NCBI RefSeq assembly: GCF_009831415.1 | Contig: NZ_CP043727.1 | Location: 2,604,001 to 2,668,000, forward strand | Reading direction: 5' to 3' | DNA: 64,000 bases | From: Yersinia canariae | GTDB taxonomy: Bacteria > Pseudomonadota > Gammaproteobacteria > Enterobacterales > Enterobacteriaceae | Shown: positions 59,612 to 64,000 of the stretch, in pieces | Numbering within the stretch: the stretch's first letter is position 1 | How the letters are laid out: each line of letters starts with the position of its first letter | Notes under the pieces: model-generated | Database searches by the model: none | Told to the model about the DNA's origin: nothing | Seen by the model: only the letters and a program-made list of their open reading frames with translations | Made by a program: the position numbers and the translations under genes

Positions 59612-60314
59612 GATGACGACTCTCTTCATTAAGATATTTACCATGCTGAAGCCGGATTATCCGGTCAGCGACACAACCTAAGTCAGGATTATGGGTGACC
59701 ATCACAATGGTTCTCCCTTGACGATGGATATGATTTAGCAGGTCCAATACCCGCTGTTCATTCTCTTCATCAAGGTTACCCGTTGGCTCATCAGCAAAAA
59801 TAATGGGTGGCTGATTGACCAATGCGCGTGCAATACAGACCCGCTGCTGCTCACCACCAGAAAGCTGGCTAGGCAAATGGCCCATGCGTGGCGTCATCCC
59901 TACTTGCTCTAAAACCTGCCGGGCAGCAGCTTCGTCCACCACACTGTGGTAGTGCTGCGCCAGCATTATATTCTCCAGCGCCGTCAGGTAAGGAATAAGG
60001 TGGAATTGCTGGAAAACCAACCCTATTTTGTCAGCCCGAAATCTCCTGCGCCCTTCTTCATCAAGACCCGCAGCATCAATACCATCAAGCAATACCTGAC
60101 CCTCAGTCACGGTGTCCAGGCACGTTAGAATATTCATCAATGTGGTTTTACCTGAGCCTGATGCCCCCATAATCGCCACAAATTCACCGCGATTAATGCG
60201 GATATTGATGTCTTCGAGCGCCGTCACCTGCCCGAAGCGCTTATATAAATGTCGTGTTTCAATAACCGCATCCGTGGCGTGCTCAGGTTTCACCCGTGTT
60301 AGTGGCGATGTCAT
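59601..60314 (-). CDS. ABC transporter ATPase (LolD/MacB type) of Fet-like iron module
   Basis: A 237-residue ATPase with Walker A GASGSGKTT near 51-59, Q-loop VFQQFHL, signature LSGGEQQR, Walker B IIFADEPTGNLD and the switch His in MVTHNPD. It is the partner of the two FtsX-like permeases just upstream, separated from the nearer one by 3 bp. Such mechanotransmission-type ABCs act on periplasmic proteins instead of moving a classical substrate across the membrane. Confidence 0.94.
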   Translation of the reverse strand: MTSPLTRVKPEHATDAVIETRHLYKRFGQVTALEDINIRINRGEFVAIMGASGSGKTTLMNILTCLDTVTEGQVLLDGIDAAGLDEEGRRRFRADKIGLVFQQFHLIPYLTALENIMLAQHYHSVVDEAAARQVLEQVGMTPRMGHLPSQLSGGEQQRVCIARALVNQPPIIFADEPTGNLDEENEQRVLDLLNHIHRQGRTIVMVTHNPDLGCVADRIIRLQHGKYLNEESRHHVA

Positions 60315-60317
60315 TTG

Positions 60318-61475
60318 CTACTCTCCTTTCAGGACTTTAGCGGGTTCAATATGAATAGCCCGGCGGGTGGGAACAATTGCCGCCACTGCGGCCACTAACA
60401 GTGACAATATCAATGTCAGCGGCAATACCGGCGCGCGCAAAGCAATTGCCGCGCTAAATACGGTCTGCCCCAATATTTGTGCCAGTAGATAGCCTAGCAA
60501 AGCGCCACAAACGGCGGCCGCCAGCGAAATAATCAACGTTTCGGTCAGCATCTGACGAATAATATCGCCACCACTGGCTCCCAACGCTTTTTGCAAAGCA
60601 AACTCTTTCGAACGTTCTCCCACTATCGCCATTAACGTGGTGTTGACGCACAGAGATGACAGTATAAGGATAACCACACAGACCAATCCCATTAGCCCTT
60701 TTATCTTATCGAGAACCTGCCCTTCGGAGGCTGAAACCTTGCGAATTGGCCTAATTTCAAGATCTGGATATTGCTCACGAAGATGGCTGGCAAAGGTTTC
60801 AACCTGCCCTACATCATTGCTGACACTCAATAATGCATTACTGATGTGGCCCGGTTGATTGAGCCATTTTTGCGCCAATTCCAAATTGACGATCAACATA
60901 TTATCCGTGGCATCCCCCGCTTCTACGATGCCTTTAACTTGCAAACGCTGGCGCTCACCACCATTCACCAGTGTGAGAGTATCCCCGACCTTGACGTGCA
61001 AGCGTTCAGCAAGTTTGACGCCAATCATGGCATTGCGATCATCAAAACTGACGCCAATCCAGTTCCCCGTCACTTGCCAATAAGGTACCAACTGCTGCAA
61101 AGATTCAAACCACACCCCCATCAGCACGACTTTTTCCAGCTCAGTCCTCGCCATCCCATAAATATAGGGGCTTGAGGCATTGATAAGCCCTTTCGGCGCA
61201 GCATCAATAATGGGTTGAAATCGCTCTTGTTTAAACGCATTGCCGTGCCCTGGGCCAATATAAAAATTCGCACCGAATGTGCGCAATTCCTGACTCATTT
61301 TGGCGTTAATATCGAAATAAACCGCTGACATTGCGGTGACAATTGCTGCGCCGACAGTCAATGCTGCAAACACAACACTGACTCGCTGCATGCGTAAACG
61401 CAATGCACGCAAGACTAAGCGCCAGAACATGCCATCAAGACCTTTATGCTGAGTTACCGGATGATTAACGGCCAT
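60318..61475 (-). CDS. FtsX-like ABC permease 2 of Fet-like iron module
   Basis: A 385-residue MacB/FtsX-type membrane protein. One N-terminal helix (RVSVVFAALTVGAAIVTAMS) is followed by a large periplasmic domain, then three C-terminal helices beginning VILILSSLCVNTTLMAIVGE, with the family motif RSKEFALQKALGASGGDI. The start is ATG 61475, overlapping the preceding permease gene by 11 nt; the frame opens at 61532. It probably forms a heterodimer with permease 1. Confidence 0.92.
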   Translation of the reverse strand: MAVNHPVTQHKGLDGMFWRLVLRALRLRMQRVSVVFAALTVGAAIVTAMSAVYFDINAKMSQELRTFGANFYIGPGHGNAFKQERFQPIIDAAPKGLINASSPYIYGMARTELEKVVLMGVWFESLQQLVPYWQVTGNWIGVSFDDRNAMIGVKLAERLHVKVGDTLTLVNGGERQRLQVKGIVEAGDATDNMLIVNLELAQKWLNQPGHISNALLSVSNDVGQVETFASHLREQYPDLEIRPIRKVSASEGQVLDKIKGLMGLVCVVILILSSLCVNTTLMAIVGERSKEFALQKALGASGGDIIRQMLTETLIISLAAAVCGALLGYLLAQILGQTVFSAAIALRAPVLPLTLILSLLVAAVAAIVPTRRAIHIEPAKVLKGE

Positions 61476-62757
61476 AGAGCACCTCCACCGGGTAAAGACG
61501 AGCAATTCGACGGGCAGGGAACCACGTCCCAATCACCGCAATCAAAACAGAAATAACCAGCACGCAAGGCACAACCATCCAGGCGAAACTTAGCGGTGCG
61601 CCAAACAACATCAAGCCAATCGTTTTTGCCAATCCCCACCCGGCCAAACACCCGGCTAACCCACCAATTAGACCGCTGATTGCCGCTTCAAGATAAAACA
61701 ACATCAAGATCTGCCACTGCCGGGCTCCCAAGGCTTTCATTAAACCAATCTCTTTCGCCCGCTCCATAATGGTACTGGTCATTAGTGACGCAATCCCCAT
61801 CGCCGCTGCAATCAAGGCGGCCAATGTCACCACCGCTAGCAATAGCTGTATTTTTTCAATCACCAGCCCTTCTGATGCAGCAACTTGCCAAATAGGACGG
61901 ACCACTGAACCCGATATTGCCTCTTCTAATTGATGGGCAATGGAAGAAACATAGGCCGTGCAATACCACAGGTCATATTCTTCCGCATTGAGAGCTTCAA
62001 GATTTTCACGCGCTTTGCGTGATAATTCGTTTTCCGGCACCGTCAGGGCCGAGACTCTTATCGCCTGAATTTTCCCCGGTAGCCCAAGTAGTGACTGCAC
62101 CGCCGCCAGCGGTAACACCAGCCGACCTTCCTCTTCACCACCACTGCTTAGCACGCCACTTATCTTCACTTTCAACGGGCCAGAAGCACCGCTAAGGCTC
62201 AGTTCATCACCAACTTTCCAGCCTGTTTGTTGGGCTAATTGCTTGCCTAATAAGGCCTCTACCTCAGTGGCGCCTGGTTTGACAGGCTCTTGTGGCCAAC
62301 TACCATTGACCTGCCAATAAGGGCTAATGATTTGCTGCCCCGTGTGATAATCCTCTTCATCCGGCACATCGACGGGCTGATTAAAATAAGTCCCTAATAG
62401 TGGGATATTCTGGCCATTGACCTCAGTTTCACCACTCAGTAACGGGGCAAAACCCACAATATTATTACGCCAGAAAATGTCTTTAATATTGGGTAACTCA
62501 GCTTGATCCAGAAAATCCTGCCCCGTTAGCGGATTACTCTTCTCACCAAACAGTGATGGCAATACCACCTGACCTGCTGGCTCAATCAGGATATTTGCGC
62601 CATAGGACTTCAACTCACGTGACATTTTATCGCCAATATCTATAGAGACCGCTAACAGTGAAGAAATGAGCCCTGCGGCCAAAAACACCGTAAATACGGC
62701 CAGCGACTTACGCCGGACATTTCTAAACCAAGACTGCTTGAGCATACGCCACAGCAT
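61465..62757 (-). CDS. FtsX-like ABC permease 1 of Fet-like iron module
   Basis: A 430-residue MacB/FtsX-type membrane protein with the same layout as its neighbour: N-terminal helix (SLAVFTVFLAAGLISSLLAV), a periplasmic domain of about 270 residues, and C-terminal helices with MERAKEIGLMKALGARQWQI. Its start is 2 bp from the stop of the DUF2318 gene. The pair of permeases plus one ATPase matches the Campylobacter P19 and E. coli FetMP gene clusters. Confidence 0.92.
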   Translation of the reverse strand: MLWRMLKQSWFRNVRRKSLAVFTVFLAAGLISSLLAVSIDIGDKMSRELKSYGANILIEPAGQVVLPSLFGEKSNPLTGQDFLDQAELPNIKDIFWRNNIVGFAPLLSGETEVNGQNIPLLGTYFNQPVDVPDEEDYHTGQQIISPYWQVNGSWPQEPVKPGATEVEALLGKQLAQQTGWKVGDELSLSGASGPLKVKISGVLSSGGEEEGRLVLPLAAVQSLLGLPGKIQAIRVSALTVPENELSRKARENLEALNAEEYDLWYCTAYVSSIAHQLEEAISGSVVRPIWQVAASEGLVIEKIQLLLAVVTLAALIAAAMGIASLMTSTIMERAKEIGLMKALGARQWQILMLFYLEAAISGLIGGLAGCLAGWGLAKTIGLMLFGAPLSFAWMVVPCVLVISVLIAVIGTWFPARRIARLYPVEVLYGR

Positions 62758-62759
62758 AA

Positions 62760-64000
62760 TTACGGGTTCTCCTGCGAATCACTGTCTTCAGCACTGATAA
62801 CCGGGGTGACAAATTGCTCTGGATGTTCGCGGAAGCGGTTGTAATTCACCTCGGATGAGAAGAAATAGGTTTTATCTCCATAGCTATATTTGTACTCGGC
62901 CTTTTGGTTAGTCAGGTGAGTTTTATCAACGGGATCAATTACATCCAAGGTCACCATTGTCGTGAAATAGTTCACACCCGCCTCAAGCGAAGCTTTCGGG
63001 ATAACCAACTCTTTATCATCACTTTTCCAATCTTCCAGCGGGATCGGATTACATCCCCCCGCTTTGCCGATTGAGGGAATGAAAATATGCACTGCGCAGG
63101 CAACACAAATAACTTGATTACCTTCCATCACATAGCCCTGATCGCCACATAATAAACAGGCGTCAAAGACCACGCTAAGGCGCAAACGGTCTGGATAGCG
63201 ATTGATGATAAAGAAACGAACGGCTTTACCATCATCAGCAACCCAGACGAATCGGTGCAATTTACCATCCCGAACTTGTTCGACAGGAATATGAACTAAA
63301 CCATCTGCAGCTAGCGTGACGGGTAAAGCTTGAGATAATTGAGGGGGTTGAGAGGCAACTTTATCCCAGTAAAGTTGGGCACCGGCGACCACTACCCATG
63401 CCAGCAAGGAGAAAATGAAGATTCTGCGCACGTTACGGTAATCCGCTAATGCTTTGCGGTGAGCTATAGGTTCCGAATTTTCACGCACCACTTTACCGGC
63501 ATGGCGCAGCGGAATTAAATAACACAGTGTCGTTACCGCCAATAGCAGTGCGCAGAGGTAATTCAACCAGGCATGCCCATTGGTGACTAATGCAACATAA
63601 CTAAGTAAGGATTTAGTTAACGGTAAGACCTGCAACTTCATTAATAATAGAATGGCATCGCCGCTAAGCGGCAAAATTAATAATAATGTTAACAGCACTA
63701 ACAGTGGCCAGCGGCCATGCGATAACTGCTTAACCATCATCAACAGCAATACCGCACAGAAAACGACCCAAGTGAATGCCACCACAACGGCCGCCAGATT
63801 GAGTAGCAAATCCGTGTTGATAACATGGGTATTAGTAAAAGCGCCCAGATTTGGGTTATTCCCCCAATTAAATGCGGCCCCCAATACCAACAAGACCTGC
63901 CAGCAATAACCTAATGAACGGCGAGGGGATAATTGACTTAATAAAAATACTAACAACCCGAGGAGTTGAATGCCTACCAGAACTAACTGCAATTGCTGCG
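62760..64000 (-). CDS. Fe-S/DUF2318 membrane protein of FetMP/P19-type iron operon (5' end outside window)
   Basis: The C-terminal 413 or so residues of a membrane protein; the frame is still open at the window edge. About six N-terminal hydrophobic helices lead to a periplasmic DUF2318 region with CLLCGDQGY, VICVACAVHIF and GKAGGCNP, candidate ligands for an iron-sulfur or haem centre. The last 55 residues resemble a YHS domain (KYSYGDKTYFFSSEVNYNRF, then REHPEQF), but the usual metal-binding Cys are replaced. Homologues lie next to FetM (FTR1-like permease) and FetP/P19, expected just beyond the window. Confidence 0.9.
   Translation of the reverse strand, partial: QQLQLVLVGIQLLGLLVFLLSQLSPRRSLGYCWQVLLVLGAAFNWGNNPNLGAFTNTHVINTDLLLNLAAVVVAFTWVVFCAVLLLMMVKQLSHGRWPLLVLLTLLLILPLSGDAILLLMKLQVLPLTKSLLSYVALVTNGHAWLNYLCALLLAVTTLCYLIPLRHAGKVVRENSEPIAHRKALADYRNVRRIFIFSLLAWVVVAGAQLYWDKVASQPPQLSQALPVTLAADGLVHIPVEQVRDGKLHRFVWVADDGKAVRFFIINRYPDRLRLSVVFDACLLCGDQGYVMEGNQVICVACAVHIFIPSIGKAGGCNPIPLEDWKSDDKELVIPKASLEAGVNYFTTMVTLDVIDPVDKTHLTNQKAEYKYSYGDKTYFFSSEVNYNRFREHPEQFVTPVISAEDSDSQENP

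Overview
The window looks like chromosome from a Yersinia species, most likely of the Y. enterocolitica group. The evidence is a complete hmsHFRS biofilm operon next to phoH, enterobacterial agaR/kbaZ/agaVWEF/agaS/kbaY, hut, ast and narX/cbl-type genes, two ERIC-type repeats, and a FetMP/P19-associated iron module. Composition is moderate in GC with AT-rich intergenic gaps. There is no rRNA, tRNA, CRISPR array, transposase or phage gene, so this is mainly metabolic and iron/zinc-homeostasis chromosome rather than a mobile island.

Layout. 1-3.8 kb: the end of an RND multidrug efflux operon (transporter and lipoprotein adaptor), divergent from a two-component system. The regulator resembles Acinetobacter AdeR, and a 9-bp direct repeat with an 11-bp period lies in the shared promoter. 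3.9-4.9 kb: an unrecognised protein with HEAT-like helical repeats. 5.0-12.4 kb: N-acetylgalactosamine uptake and catabolism with several AgaR-like operators; no agaA deacetylase is present. 12.7-19 kb: amidase activator ActS, an RpiB-like isomerase, zinT behind a Zur-like site, and a ribose/inositol-type ABC importer without adjacent catabolic genes. 19.5-24.5 kb: histidine utilisation (hutFD, hutC, hutIG) with two HutC-type palindromes, but no hutH or hutU. 24.6-25.7 kb: a general porin. 26.4-32.6 kb: the arginine succinyltransferase operon astCADBE behind a sigma-54-type promoter.

33-44.5 kb: a MocR-type regulator, a short-Q-loop bd-type quinol oxidase (cydAB) plus a 55-residue DUF2474-like subunit, an orphan narX, cbl, an MFS exporter, a Fur-linked siderophore-interacting protein, and chaA. 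44.5-53.2 kb: phoH, a GNAT acetyltransferase and hmsHFRS for poly-beta-1,6-GlcNAc. 53.9-58.6 kb: an M24 peptidase behind Fur-linked fhuF, an AlaX-type editing protein divergent from a LysR regulator, and tehB. 58.8-64 kb (running off the end): the distal part of a FetMP/P19-type iron operon, with a membrane Fe-S/DUF2318 protein, two FtsX-like permeases, an ATPase, a TlpA-like thioredoxin and a small cytochrome c.

How the parts connect. Metal homeostasis recurs (zinT with Zur; the siderophore-interacting protein and fhuF with Fur; the Fet-type operon). Nitrogen scavenging recurs as well (aga, hut, ast). No wholly new system was found. The most interesting points are the AdeR-like repeat, the 19-bp perfect inverted repeat overlapping the zinT operator, the HEAT-like orphan, the small oxidase subunit, and a cysteine-free YHS-like tail on the iron-operon membrane protein.
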